Shown here: one piece after another, positions 32,814-41,181 of the stretch
Layout: every line of letters starts with the position of its first letter
Position numbering within the stretch: the first letter of the stretch is position 1
Source: Chloroflexi bacterium 54-19
GTDB lineage: Bacteria; Chloroflexota; Chloroflexia; Chloroheliales; Chloroheliaceae
Assembly (NCBI GenBank): GCA_001898225.1
Contig: MKTJ01000062.1
Location: 1-57,281 of the forward strand
DNA: 57,281 nucleotides
Direction: 5' to 3'
Position numbers and translations under genes: made by a program
Notes under the pieces: model-generated
Databases searched by the model: none
The model's input: the letters and a program-made list of their open reading frames with translations, nothing else
What the model was told of the DNA's origin: nothing

Positions 32814-33176
32814 ATGACACCTTTATTTCAGTACGCTATCCTCGCGGGTTTGATTGCAGGTACAGTTGGCCTGGTCCTCACCTTGCGCTTGATTGCCCGT
32901 TCATTGGGCCGGGTAAAAGCTGAAAAGGCCAAAGACGTTCCTTTCGCCGGGGGCGCGAACTCCCCGGACCCGGCCTGGGTCCGCTACCACTTTCACTACT
33001 ACGGTTTTGCCCTGCTTTTTTTAGCCTTTGATATGGAGATGGCCTTTATGTACCCCTGGGCCGTTGTTTACCAGGAGCTTGGCCTTACCGCCTTACTAGA
33101 TATGGGCGTCTTTCTACTTATTTTATTTTTAGGCCTGCTTTACGCCTGGAGCCAGGGAGCCTTGAAGCGACAATAA
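32814..33176 (+). CDS. nuoA: NADH-quinone oxidoreductase subunit A-like protein
   Basis: A 120-residue protein with three TM helices and the conserved NuoA segment RYHFHYYGFALLFLAFDMEMAFMYPWA, including the acidic residues of the membrane loop near the quinone channel. It starts an eight-gene run encoding only the membrane arm and a modified B/D subunit; NuoC, E, F, G and I are absent. Start ATG 32814. Because the electron-input genes are missing, this is complex I-like rather than NADH dehydrogenase. Confidence 0.88.
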   Translation: MTPLFQYAILAGLIAGTVGLVLTLRLIARSLGRVKAEKAKDVPFAGGANSPDPAWVRYHFHYYGFALLFLAFDMEMAFMYPWAVVYQELGLTALLDMGVFLLILFLGLLYAWSQGALKRQ

Positions 33177-33235
33177 GTTATAGGGATAGGTTAAAGGCGT
33201 CAGATGTTTCAAGTCCAAGGAAGGTAGTTTTCAAT

Positions 33236-35632
33236 TTGAAGTTGGAGAGCGTGGTGGAAACAAAGTTAGGGGGAGCCAGGGAAGGGCGGCCAACCTGGTT
33301 AAGGCGAATAGTCGCCAGAGCCACCGCCGCCAGTTTGAGTGTCTTTGTCGTCCCCGATTTAGAGTATGCGCAAGCCTACGGTCTTGATTTAAGGACCGTT
33401 GGCCTTAGCCCAGTGGCCAATCCCAGGCAGGCTAACGTCCTCTTACTGGTAGGTGAGTTACCCCCAGGTCTGGCCGAAGCGGCCGGATTCGTTTATGCCC
33501 AGATGTTACGGCCCAGGGCGGTTTTTATGTTAGGTACAGGCGGGTCCCAAACCGCGAACCTGCCGAAATTCGATGTCTCGGAAGAGTTGAGCCAGGCTGG
33601 TCTTGCCAGAGGAGTGCACGTGTTACGGCACTTGTTTGCCAGCGGGGCCTGGGCTCCGGATGTTGAAGGCTACTCCACTTCTTTTATCGATAGTCAAACG
33701 GGGGACAAGGACCAGCATAACCAAACGGAGGAGGATAAAGGGGAAGAGACCGGAAAAGGAGATTCGCCTGGACCTGGACCTGGGCCTGACCCTGACCAGG
33801 AAAAGCTTAAAGGTTCCGCAGAAGAGCAAAAGCCACCGGATGGTCACACCGGCAAAGGACAGGATGCTACTCCAGGGGAGAAGGCAACCGGGCAAGACCA
33901 ATCGCACTCCGGCATGAACCCTAATGACCATTCTTCCATGAAGCACAATACTCCTGAACCGGAAGGCCGCTCACCTGCTATGGAGATGCATCAGCACCAT
34001 CATTCCTCCCAGAGCCAGGAGGCAGGCCAGGGCCACCTCAGTTCCACGGAACATCAAGACCGGACCGGCCACACCAGCCCTGTGCATGGGCATCAGCCTG
34101 AAAAAACGGGTCACCCGCAAAAGGATCATAACCAGCCTGTTGCAGGGGGCATGGCTATGGAGATGGAGGAAGTGGAGGGTGCCCCAACCGATAGTAGCGG
34201 CCCTGAGGGTAACAACCCCAGTGCGGGTCATGACCAAATGGAAATGGCCGTTGGCATGGACCACAGCAGTATGGATCACGCTGTGGGTCACACCCATATG
34301 AATCATATGAACATGTCCGGCATGGATCACAGCCAGATGGGCCATAAGAACATGTCCGGCAGTGACCATAGTAGTACCGACCACGGCAAGATGGACCACG
34401 GCAAGATGGATCATGGCAAGATGGATCATGGCAAGATGGACCACAGCAGTATGGGCGGTATGGACCACAGCAGTATGGGTCACAACATGGATATGGATAT
34501 GAGTATGGGCGGCTTTATGTCGATGGTAGAGATGACCAAAGACCTGCCCCGCAGCCGGGATGAGCTGCCGATGGAGTGGGTTGAAGCCCCTTTTGGTCCG
34601 CTCTTCCGGGGATTGCCCGGCGGGCTGCTGCTCAATTTTACGCTTGACGGCGATGTGGTAGCCCGGGCCGAGGTCAAAACAGGTTCCCTTAAACGGAACC
34701 TCGCGGCAGGATGGCAGGGTCCGGCGGTAAGTTTCCCCGAAAAATTAGCCCGGCTAACCCCGGCGACCCCGCTGGCCTACCAGGTGCTGGCCCAAAAAGC
34801 TCTTGAAAATGCCGCCGGGCAAACGGTAGACGAAGCGGCGGGTTACCAACGAGTTGTGCTACTGGAACGGGAAAGAATGTTCAACCACCTGGGACTGGTG
34901 GCGCGCCTGGCTTATCTCCTGGGAGTTCGCCAACTGGCCGCTAGCGCCTCCGAATTACAAATCCGGCTGGCCCGCCCCCTTACCCCGGCCTTATTCCAGG
35001 AGAGTTGGAATAAGTTAAGTAAACTTTGCCGTTCTACCCCCAAAATCCCTCTGCTAAAATCGCGCCTTAAAAATGTAGCAGTCCTTTCTCCGCAGTCCGT
35101 AAAGGATTTGGGCGGGTCGGTGGCAGCAAGGGTGATAAACCAGGCCGCTGACGCCCGCTCGTCCGACCCGGCTTACCTTGCTTCAGGGTTTAAGCCCATA
35201 GTAAGAGCGGGGGGGGACGCCCTGGCCCGTTTTGAAGTTTACCTGGGCGAACTCGAACAGAGTTTTGGTCTGGTTGAAGCTGCGACAGCCCGCCTTTTTA
35301 ATGACCTGGGACAGTCTGTAGATAATTTATTTGAAGCCGAGGGAATTACCGGTCCCTTTGCGGTCCATCCGGCCCCAGAAAATGAAGCCGTTCCCGGCCC
35401 CGGTAGAGTTCATGGGGATTCCCGGCCAGGTACCGCAACAATTGAAACTCCCCACGGTCCGGCGTATCTCAGCCTTACTCTGGAAGCGGGGCAGGTAAAA
35501 GAGGTGAAGTTAGAAACCCCTTCCAAACGCCGCCTGCCGCTGGTCGGCCAGGTGACGGAGGGGCAGGATTTAGCTGACGCCCTGGTGGGAGTCGTGTCTT
35601 TAAATCTGTCCCCCTGGGAGCTTGACTACTGA
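33236..35632 (+). CDS. NuoB-NuoD-like fusion lacking Fe-S cysteines, with His/Met-rich insert
   Basis: A 798-residue protein in three parts. Residues 15-105 follow the NuoB pattern (ANPRQANVLLLVGELPPGLA ... RAVFMLGTGG), where NuoB has MGxC; none of its cluster N2 cysteines remains, and the whole protein has one Cys. Residues 155-430 are hydrophilic and very rich in His and Met (repeated HGKMD, MDHSSM). Residues 442-798 follow NuoD (EAPFGPLFRGLPGGLLLNFTL, ERERMFNHLGLVARLAYLLG, TPHGPAYLSLTLEAGQ ... GVVSLNLSPWELDY), but the quinone-site His of GPxHP is gone. Stop overlaps the nuoH ATG. Start TTG 33236 has AAGGAAGG upstream; GTG 33251 is an alternative. Homology by motif reading; redox role presumably lost or replaced by copper. 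Confidence 0.7.
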   Translation: MKLESVVETKLGGAREGRPTWLRRIVARATAASLSVFVVPDLEYAQAYGLDLRTVGLSPVANPRQANVLLLVGELPPGLAEAAGFVYAQMLRPRAVFMLGTGGSQTANLPKFDVSEELSQAGLARGVHVLRHLFASGAWAPDVEGYSTSFIDSQTGDKDQHNQTEEDKGEETGKGDSPGPGPGPDPDQEKLKGSAEEQKPPDGHTGKGQDATPGEKATGQDQSHSGMNPNDHSSMKHNTPEPEGRSPAMEMHQHHHSSQSQEAGQGHLSSTEHQDRTGHTSPVHGHQPEKTGHPQKDHNQPVAGGMAMEMEEVEGAPTDSSGPEGNNPSAGHDQMEMAVGMDHSSMDHAVGHTHMNHMNMSGMDHSQMGHKNMSGSDHSSTDHGKMDHGKMDHGKMDHGKMDHSSMGGMDHSSMGHNMDMDMSMGGFMSMVEMTKDLPRSRDELPMEWVEAPFGPLFRGLPGGLLLNFTLDGDVVARAEVKTGSLKRNLAAGWQGPAVSFPEKLARLTPATPLAYQVLAQKALENAAGQTVDEAAGYQRVVLLERERMFNHLGLVARLAYLLGVRQLAASASELQIRLARPLTPALFQESWNKLSKLCRSTPKIPLLKSRLKNVAVLSPQSVKDLGGSVAARVINQAADARSSDPAYLASGFKPIVRAGGDALARFEVYLGELEQSFGLVEAATARLFNDLGQSVDNLFEAEGITGPFAVHPAPENEAVPGPGRVHGDSRPGTATIETPHGPAYLSLTLEAGQVKEVKLETPSKRRLPLVGQVTEGQDLADALVGVVSLNLSPWELDY
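34382..34441 (+). repeat. Four tandem 15-bp coding repeats (HGKMD)
   Basis: Four units of the type CACGGCAAGATGGAC/T encode HGKMD repeated in the His/Met-rich insert of the fusion protein. Near-identity at the DNA level indicates recent expansion by slippage. Confidence 0.9.
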
Positions 35633-36531
35633 TGGAGATAATTGGCTTCATTGTTAGCCTGCTCGTGGGAGTATATATCGTGGTCGTGGTCGAGGGCTGG
35701 GCTAACACCGGTACTCTCAGATTAGCTGCCCCTATACTGGGGGCTATAGCTCTTTTAGGCCAGGAATCGCCGCTCCCGCGTAAGGCCGACCGCTGGCTTT
35801 TCGAGGTCGCGCCTTTACTTCTGCTTGTGGCAAGTGTCCTGGTGCTGGCGGTTATACCGCTGGCCCCCGGCCTGATTGTCACCGATCTCGCGACCGGCGC
35901 TCTTTTTATAAATGCGGCCCTGGCCTATGTAATGGTAGCCCTGGTAATGTCCGGGTGGGGGCCAAACGGTGTTTACGCCATGGTGGGGGGCTGGCGCTTT
36001 CTGGCCCAGCTGGTAGCTTACTCCATGTTGATTGTAATGCCGCTTGCCGCTGTAGCCATGCGGGCGCAGTCCCTTTTTACCTCGGTCATCGTCAGTTCCC
36101 AGGCGTCGCTCTGGAACGCCCTGGCCCAACCGCTTGGTTTTGTCCTTTTCGTTCTAGCTGCCATGGAGGTTTCGTTCTTACCGCCTTTCGATTTACCCGA
36201 CGCCCCCGGTGAACTGGCCGGTGGGGTGGCAGGCGAGTACACCGGGGTCCGGTTAGCCGTCTTCAGGTTAGGTCGCCTGGTGCTGGTGCTGGCCTTGGCC
36301 TCGGCTATAACCACCTTTTACCTGGGCGGCTCCCAGGGACCGCTTCTACCGGGCCCGATCTGGACGGCCCTTAAAATTGTGGCGGTAATTTGCTTAATGC
36401 TGGCCGGGGGGCGTTTCCTGCCGAGACTGCGCGAAGAAACTTTAATGGAGTGGAGCTGGAAACTGGGCGTACCGCTGGCCCTGGTAAATATCTTCTGGGT
36501 GGGCGTAACTTTGCTACTGGTAAAGGGGTAG
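35632..36531 (+). CDS. nuoH: NADH-quinone oxidoreductase subunit H-like protein
   Basis: A 299-residue, eight-helix protein of the NuoH/HyfC family; LAAMEVSFLPPFDLPDAPGELAGGVAGEYTGVRLAVFRLG matches the acidic loop that lines the quinone cavity (normally DLPEAE...GYHTEYSG). It overlaps the fusion gene stop by one base (TGATG). NuoI would normally follow; instead there are 141 bases without a ferredoxin-like gene. The link between membrane arm and the B/D-like subunit is therefore kept while the Fe-S wire is missing. Confidence 0.88.
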   Translation: MEIIGFIVSLLVGVYIVVVVEGWANTGTLRLAAPILGAIALLGQESPLPRKADRWLFEVAPLLLLVASVLVLAVIPLAPGLIVTDLATGALFINAALAYVMVALVMSGWGPNGVYAMVGGWRFLAQLVAYSMLIVMPLAAVAMRAQSLFTSVIVSSQASLWNALAQPLGFVLFVLAAMEVSFLPPFDLPDAPGELAGGVAGEYTGVRLAVFRLGRLVLVLALASAITTFYLGGSQGPLLPGPIWTALKIVAVICLMLAGGRFLPRLREETLMEWSWKLGVPLALVNIFWVGVTLLLVKG

Positions 36532-36672
36532 TAAGGTTCAGCTAACCCTCGTATACCAGGAATCGGAATTCGTTTTGTTCTTGAATGTACGCGAGATAAC
36601 GCGCCTTTCAAGAGAAAGTAAGCTTTCTCAAAAGAAAAAGGGTTAAAGCAGGGATAGGTAAGGTAAATTGAC

Positions 36673-37332
36673 ATGCTGTTGCAATTGTTGGCTGTTATCT
36701 TCTTCGGCCTGGTAGCCATCTGGTTTGGAATAAGGGTTTTTCTCACCAGGTCCATGGTCCGCTCGGCCCTGGCTCTTTTAGGCTCGATGGCAGCGCTCGG
36801 TATGCTCTTTCTGGCCCTGGAAGCCGAATTTTTAGGGGTGCTACAACTTATGATGATGGCAACCGAAATGACCGTAATGGCGGTCTTCATGGTAATGTTT
36901 ATGATGGACCCCGGCGGCCTCGGCCAGATGGAGATGACCCACCAGAAGCGGCTTTCAGTGGTAATTGGCGGTCTGGGAGGAGTTGCCGCAGCCGTGTTAC
37001 CCTTCCTAGTGAACTGGGGGGCCGTGACGGAAGTTGCCCCGGACCCGGCCAAACAGGTTCACGACCTGGGAATTGAACTGATGAGCCGTTCGATGATTAT
37101 TTTTGAAACGGCTGGAGTGACTATCCTGGTGGCGATGATTGTGGCTACCATGCTGGCAACGCCCCAACGGCAGGGTCAAAAATCAGGCCAAACCCAACGA
37201 TCAGGACTGATAAATCATTCGGAAAAAGGTGCTGCCAGACCTTTTAGTGAAAATGAACCTGAAGAAACTTCCCATACAGGCCACGCAGGTCATGAGGTAA
37301 AACAGATAGAACACCAGGAGCCTGCCCAATGA
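36673..37332 (+). CDS. nuoJ: NADH-quinone oxidoreductase subunit J-like protein with His-rich tail
   Basis: A 219-residue five-helix protein; the NuoJ third helix region LEAEFLGVLQLMMMATEMTVMAVFMVMFM is clear, though the usual QVIVYAGA is altered to QLMMMATE. The C-terminus carries a polar tail with HTGHAGHE, another potential metal-binding segment. ATG 36673; its stop overlaps the nuoK start by four bases. Confidence 0.85.
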   Translation: MLLQLLAVIFFGLVAIWFGIRVFLTRSMVRSALALLGSMAALGMLFLALEAEFLGVLQLMMMATEMTVMAVFMVMFMMDPGGLGQMEMTHQKRLSVVIGGLGGVAAAVLPFLVNWGAVTEVAPDPAKQVHDLGIELMSRSMIIFETAGVTILVAMIVATMLATPQRQGQKSGQTQRSGLINHSEKGAARPFSENEPEETSHTGHAGHEVKQIEHQEPAQ

Positions 37333-37637
37333 TTACGATGATTGTAGCCCTGGTGGTAGGGGCGGTGCTGTTTGGCACCGGCCTGTATGGGGCGTTAAGC
37401 CAGACGAACCTGGTGATGATAATGATGGGGGTGGAACTGATGCTGGGGGCGGCGTTGGTAAACCTGGTCGCTTTCTGGCGTTTTTTGCATCCTGAAGCTT
37501 TCTCCGGCCAGATGTTTTTCCTCATTATTATGACAGTCATGGCCCTGGAGATGGCGGTCGGCTTTGGGATAGCGGTAGCGCGGTTCCGGGCCAGGGGTTC
37601 GGTTGAGATGGAAGAGGCGGCGGACCTTAAAGAATGA
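37329..37637 (+). CDS. nuoK: NADH-quinone oxidoreductase subunit K-like protein
   Basis: A 102-residue three-helix protein with the conserved membrane Glu in TNLVMIMMGVELMLGAALVNL and a second Glu in MTVMALEMAVGFGIAVA, the two proton-path glutamates of NuoK. Overlaps nuoJ and nuoL by four bases each (ATGA), so translation is coupled. Confidence 0.9.
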   Translation: MITMIVALVVGAVLFGTGLYGALSQTNLVMIMMGVELMLGAALVNLVAFWRFLHPEAFSGQMFFLIIMTVMALEMAVGFGIAVARFRARGSVEMEEAADLKE

Positions 37638-39601
37638 ACTTTGCCCTTTTGAGCGTACTCGGCCCGTTCGCGGCGCTTGGTCTGATCCTGATAGTGAGGC
37701 GAGCTTCCGCCGTCATTGCCCTGGCCGGGGCAATCCTGGCTTTAATCGGCGCGATAACCGGCTTTTTAAGTATAGCCCTGGCGAATTCCGACCCGGTAAA
37801 CCAAACCGGCTTATTACTCCCCGGTCTGCCGGGCTTTCCCCTGCGGCTGGTTTTTGAGCCGCTTTCGGTCTTGCTCATTTTGATTGTCGCCGGGGTAAGC
37901 CTGCTGGTGCTGGTTTACGCGGTAGGTTACTTGGCCGAAGACGAAGGAAAGCCCCGCTTTTACCTTCAGATGTCGCTCTTTAGCGGGGCCATGCAACTGC
38001 TTGTGCTGGCCGGGGATTGGCTGCTGTTATTGGCCGCCTGGGAACTTATCGGGCTGGCCTCCTACCTTTTAATCGGGTTCTGGTATAAGCGTAAGGGGGT
38101 GGCTTCCGCCGCCACGCGGGCCTTTCTCACCACCCGCGCCGCCGACCTGGGCCTGTACCTGGGGATTTTCTTACTGGTAAGCCAGACCGGCTCTACCGAA
38201 ATCAGCCGTACCCTGCAAATCCCAACGGGTTCAACCCCGGCTATCCTTGCCGGGTTGCTGTTGTTAGTGGCGGCGATGGGTAAGGCCGGCCAGGTGCCTT
38301 TTCAGGGCTGGTTGCAGGACGCTATGGCCGGGCCGACCCCTGTTTCGGCCCTGCTCCATTCGGCGACCCTGGTGGCCGCCGGGGCGATTCTGCTAATAAA
38401 AGTGTACCCCCTAATGCCGCCGGAGGTGCTGCTGGTGGTTGGGTTAGCCGGTGGTGTCACGGCCCTGGTCACCGGGGTTATGGCTCTTTTGCAACGCGAC
38501 TTAAAACGGCTCCTGGCCTCCTCTACCTCCAGCCAGTTGGGCTTCATGTTTCTGGCGGTGGGGGCCGGTTCGGTAGGCGCCGCCACCGTCCACCTGCTGA
38601 CCCACGCCGCCATGAAAAGCGCCCTGTTTCTGGCGGCAGGGATTCTCCAGCACGCTTATGACTCGACCTCTTTCGATGAACTGGCGGGCAGCGGGCGAAA
38701 GTTCCGGCGAACTTTTGCGGCTTTTTGCCTGGCCGGGTTGGCCCTGGCGGGAGTACCGCCCCTGGCCGGGTTCTGGTCGAAAGACTCCATTCTGGCCGCC
38801 ACCTTTAGTTCACCCTTTGCTCCTGTGCTGGCCCCACTGGGTTTACTCGGCACTTTCCTGACTGCCGCCTACATTGCCAGGGCCATCCGGTTGTTATGGC
38901 AGGGCCAACCGAAAACAAAAGAAGATTTTGAGAGAGGCAGTGATCAAAATTCTGAAAGCTCCGGTTCTCTGCCTGAGCCTAAAAAGGTAGCCGGGCTAAA
39001 GTGGATGGGTGGGGCCCTGGGGGTTATGGCCGCGTTTACCGTCATACTTGGGCTGGCGGTAGAACCGGGGGCGTCCTTTACCGGGCAATCCCTACCTTCC
39101 GATTTCGTTAGCCTGGGGGCAGGTCTGCTGGCGGTAGCCCTGGGTCTGGTGGCGGGCTGGGTTGTAAACAGCGGAAAGTTTCCGGCGGCTTTACAAAAGT
39201 GGGCCGGGGATGGTTTTCGCCTGAAGAATGGTTTTGGGTCGTTTGTGGTCACACCGGCCCTGGCGCTCGCCCGGCTGGCAGCCTTACTGGAAACCGGGTT
39301 GCAGCGTCTTGTCCAGGGAATTGGTAAAGCCGGTTTGAGCGGGGCCGGACTGGCCGGCCAATTGGAAACGCTTTTGGGCCGGGGGATTAGTGGGGTGGGC
39401 CGGTCTGGCATGATGCTGGCGCGACTGGCTCAACTGATAGATGACCGGGGCATTTCCTCGGCTATCTCGGCACTGGTAAAAGGAATTCGCTCCCTGGGCG
39501 GCCGCGTCCGGCGGCTTCAATCCGGCCTGATTCACCGCGAGATGGCTCTTACCGCTCTCGGTGCCGGCTTTATAATGGTATTCTTTCTTTTATTCAGATA
39601 G
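37634..39601 (+). CDS. nuoL: NADH-quinone oxidoreductase subunit L-like antiporter protein
   Basis: A 655-residue Mrp/NuoL-type antiporter subunit. The helix 5 Glu is in LLLAAWELIGLASYLLIGFWY, the helix 7 Lys in AAMGKAGQVPFQGWLQDAMAGPTPVSALLHSATLVAAG, and the helix 8 His in VHLLTHAAMKSALFLAAG. These mark a proton-pumping subunit that looks functional. It is followed by an 80-bp gap and nuoM. Translation is coupled to nuoK. Confidence 0.92.
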   Translation: MNFALLSVLGPFAALGLILIVRRASAVIALAGAILALIGAITGFLSIALANSDPVNQTGLLLPGLPGFPLRLVFEPLSVLLILIVAGVSLLVLVYAVGYLAEDEGKPRFYLQMSLFSGAMQLLVLAGDWLLLLAAWELIGLASYLLIGFWYKRKGVASAATRAFLTTRAADLGLYLGIFLLVSQTGSTEISRTLQIPTGSTPAILAGLLLLVAAMGKAGQVPFQGWLQDAMAGPTPVSALLHSATLVAAGAILLIKVYPLMPPEVLLVVGLAGGVTALVTGVMALLQRDLKRLLASSTSSQLGFMFLAVGAGSVGAATVHLLTHAAMKSALFLAAGILQHAYDSTSFDELAGSGRKFRRTFAAFCLAGLALAGVPPLAGFWSKDSILAATFSSPFAPVLAPLGLLGTFLTAAYIARAIRLLWQGQPKTKEDFERGSDQNSESSGSLPEPKKVAGLKWMGGALGVMAAFTVILGLAVEPGASFTGQSLPSDFVSLGAGLLAVALGLVAGWVVNSGKFPAALQKWAGDGFRLKNGFGSFVVTPALALARLAALLETGLQRLVQGIGKAGLSGAGLAGQLETLLGRGISGVGRSGMMLARLAQLIDDRGISSAISALVKGIRSLGGRVRRLQSGLIHREMALTALGAGFIMVFFLLFR

Positions 39602-39681
39602 GTAGTGCCTTGAAGCAGGGCTCCTTTGACCCGGCTTAAGAGTTTACATTGTTAGAGTTTACATAATCTAAGAAAGGGAAA

Positions 39682-41181
39682 GTGTTGCTGCCACTTGTTA
39701 CTATCACTATATTTCTGCCGCTGCTTGGAGCGATAATCCTGGTGGCGGTGCCGCGCCTCTCAGTCGGTGCCGCCCACCTGGTAGGCATCGCCGCAGCCGG
39801 ATTGACCCTGCTGGCAGCCCTGGGTATATGGCTGGGCGGGAACGGGCCAGGCCCGGCTCCCGGTAGGGGTGGCGCGACGTTCGGGCAGGTCGAAGAGGTC
39901 AACTGGATTCCTTCGCTTGGGGCGGCTTACCGGGTAGGTGTGGACGGGATGAGCCTGGCCCTGACCCTGCTGACGGCGGTGCTTTTCCTGGTCTCGCTAA
40001 TTTTCTCAAGCAAAATAACCGACCGGCCCCGTTCTTACGTGGCCCTGTTTCTTCTGCTTGAAACAAGCTGTCTGGGGGTCTTCCTGGCCCTCGATATGGT
40101 CCTTTTCTATGTCTTCTGGGAAGTAACCCTGGTCGCCATGTACTTTATTATTGCCGGCTGGGGCCACCAGGACCGCCAGCGAGCCGCCCTGACCTTCTTT
40201 ATTTACACCCTGCTCGGCAGCTTGCCGCTGCTGCTGGCAATCCTGGCTCTCTACCTGGGCAGCCAGCCCCGTACCTTCGATATGCGGCTTCTTATTGCGG
40301 CACCGCCCTTGACAGGTCTGGCTGCGACCCTGACCTTTATTTTGCTGCTGGTATCCTTTGCGGTCAAAATCCCCCTTTTCCCGCTGCACACCTGGCTGCC
40401 GATAGCCCATACCGAAGCGCCTACCGCCGGTAGCGTGGTCCTGGCCGGGGTACTGCTCAAACTGGGCACCTACGGCCTGATCCGCTTCAGCCTGCAAATG
40501 ACCCCGGACGCCTTCCGGGAGGCCGCTCCCTACGTCATTGTCCTGGCCGTCTTTTCGGCCCTTTACGGCGCGTTTGCAGCCCTGGCCCAGACCGACCTGA
40601 AACGGATGGTAGCCTATACCAGCGTCAACCACATGGGGTACGTGGTGCTGGGGGTGGCGGCGGCAGCCACGACCGCTGATGCCACCGCTCGTACTTTAGC
40701 CCTAGACGGGGCCGTTTTGCAGATGGTTAGCCACGGCCTAGTAACAGGGGCTCTCTTTTTACTGGTCGGGATGCTGCAGGACCGGGCCCAGACCCGCCAG
40801 ATGAACGAGTTCGGCGGTCTCCTCCAGCGCGTCCCGCTGCTCGGTTGGTTCTTCGTGCTGGCCGCCTTTGCTTCGCTGGGCCTGCCGGGCCTGGCCCACT
40901 TTCCGGCTGAATTCCAGATATTTCTCGGAACTTTTCAAAACTGGGCCTGGGCGGCGGCCATAACGGTGCTGGGTATCGTGGTGACGGCCGGTCTCTATTT
41001 GCGGGCGATCCAGGCCACCTTCCTGGGCGAGCTTTCTACCCGCTGGCAAACCTTACCGGACCTGGGAAGGCGGGAATTGTGGGCCATAGTTCCGTTGCTG
41101 GCGCTGATTGGACTGGTAGGGATACTCCCCTCCTGGCTGCTCGATTTCATCCACCGGACCATGGAGCAAATCGGCTCATGA
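39682..41181 (+). CDS. nuoM: NADH-quinone oxidoreductase subunit M-like antiporter protein
   Basis: A 499-residue antiporter subunit with the pump residues in FYVFWEVTLVAMYFIIAGWGH (Glu), FAVKIPLFPLHTWLPIAHTEAPTAGSVVLAGVLLKLGTYG (Lys) and TDLKRMVAYTSVNHMGYVVLG. Start is GTG 39682, preceded by AAAGGGAAA. Stop overlaps the nuoN ATG by four bases. Confidence 0.92.
   Translation: MLLPLVTITIFLPLLGAIILVAVPRLSVGAAHLVGIAAAGLTLLAALGIWLGGNGPGPAPGRGGATFGQVEEVNWIPSLGAAYRVGVDGMSLALTLLTAVLFLVSLIFSSKITDRPRSYVALFLLLETSCLGVFLALDMVLFYVFWEVTLVAMYFIIAGWGHQDRQRAALTFFIYTLLGSLPLLLAILALYLGSQPRTFDMRLLIAAPPLTGLAATLTFILLLVSFAVKIPLFPLHTWLPIAHTEAPTAGSVVLAGVLLKLGTYGLIRFSLQMTPDAFREAAPYVIVLAVFSALYGAFAALAQTDLKRMVAYTSVNHMGYVVLGVAAAATTADATARTLALDGAVLQMVSHGLVTGALFLLVGMLQDRAQTRQMNEFGGLLQRVPLLGWFFVLAAFASLGLPGLAHFPAEFQIFLGTFQNWAWAAAITVLGIVVTAGLYLRAIQATFLGELSTRWQTLPDLGRRELWAIVPLLALIGLVGILPSWLLDFIHRTMEQIGS

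Noticed and set aside
34382..34441. CRISPR-like array
   Set aside because: Units are adjacent without spacers and are in-frame coding repeats (HGKMD). The 11-bp promoter repeats were excluded for the same reason: too short, no spacers, always before genes.
33971..34483. Minus-strand open frame opposite the His/Met-rich insert
   Set aside because: Arises from the repetitive codons of the plus-strand gene; no ribosome site or domain.
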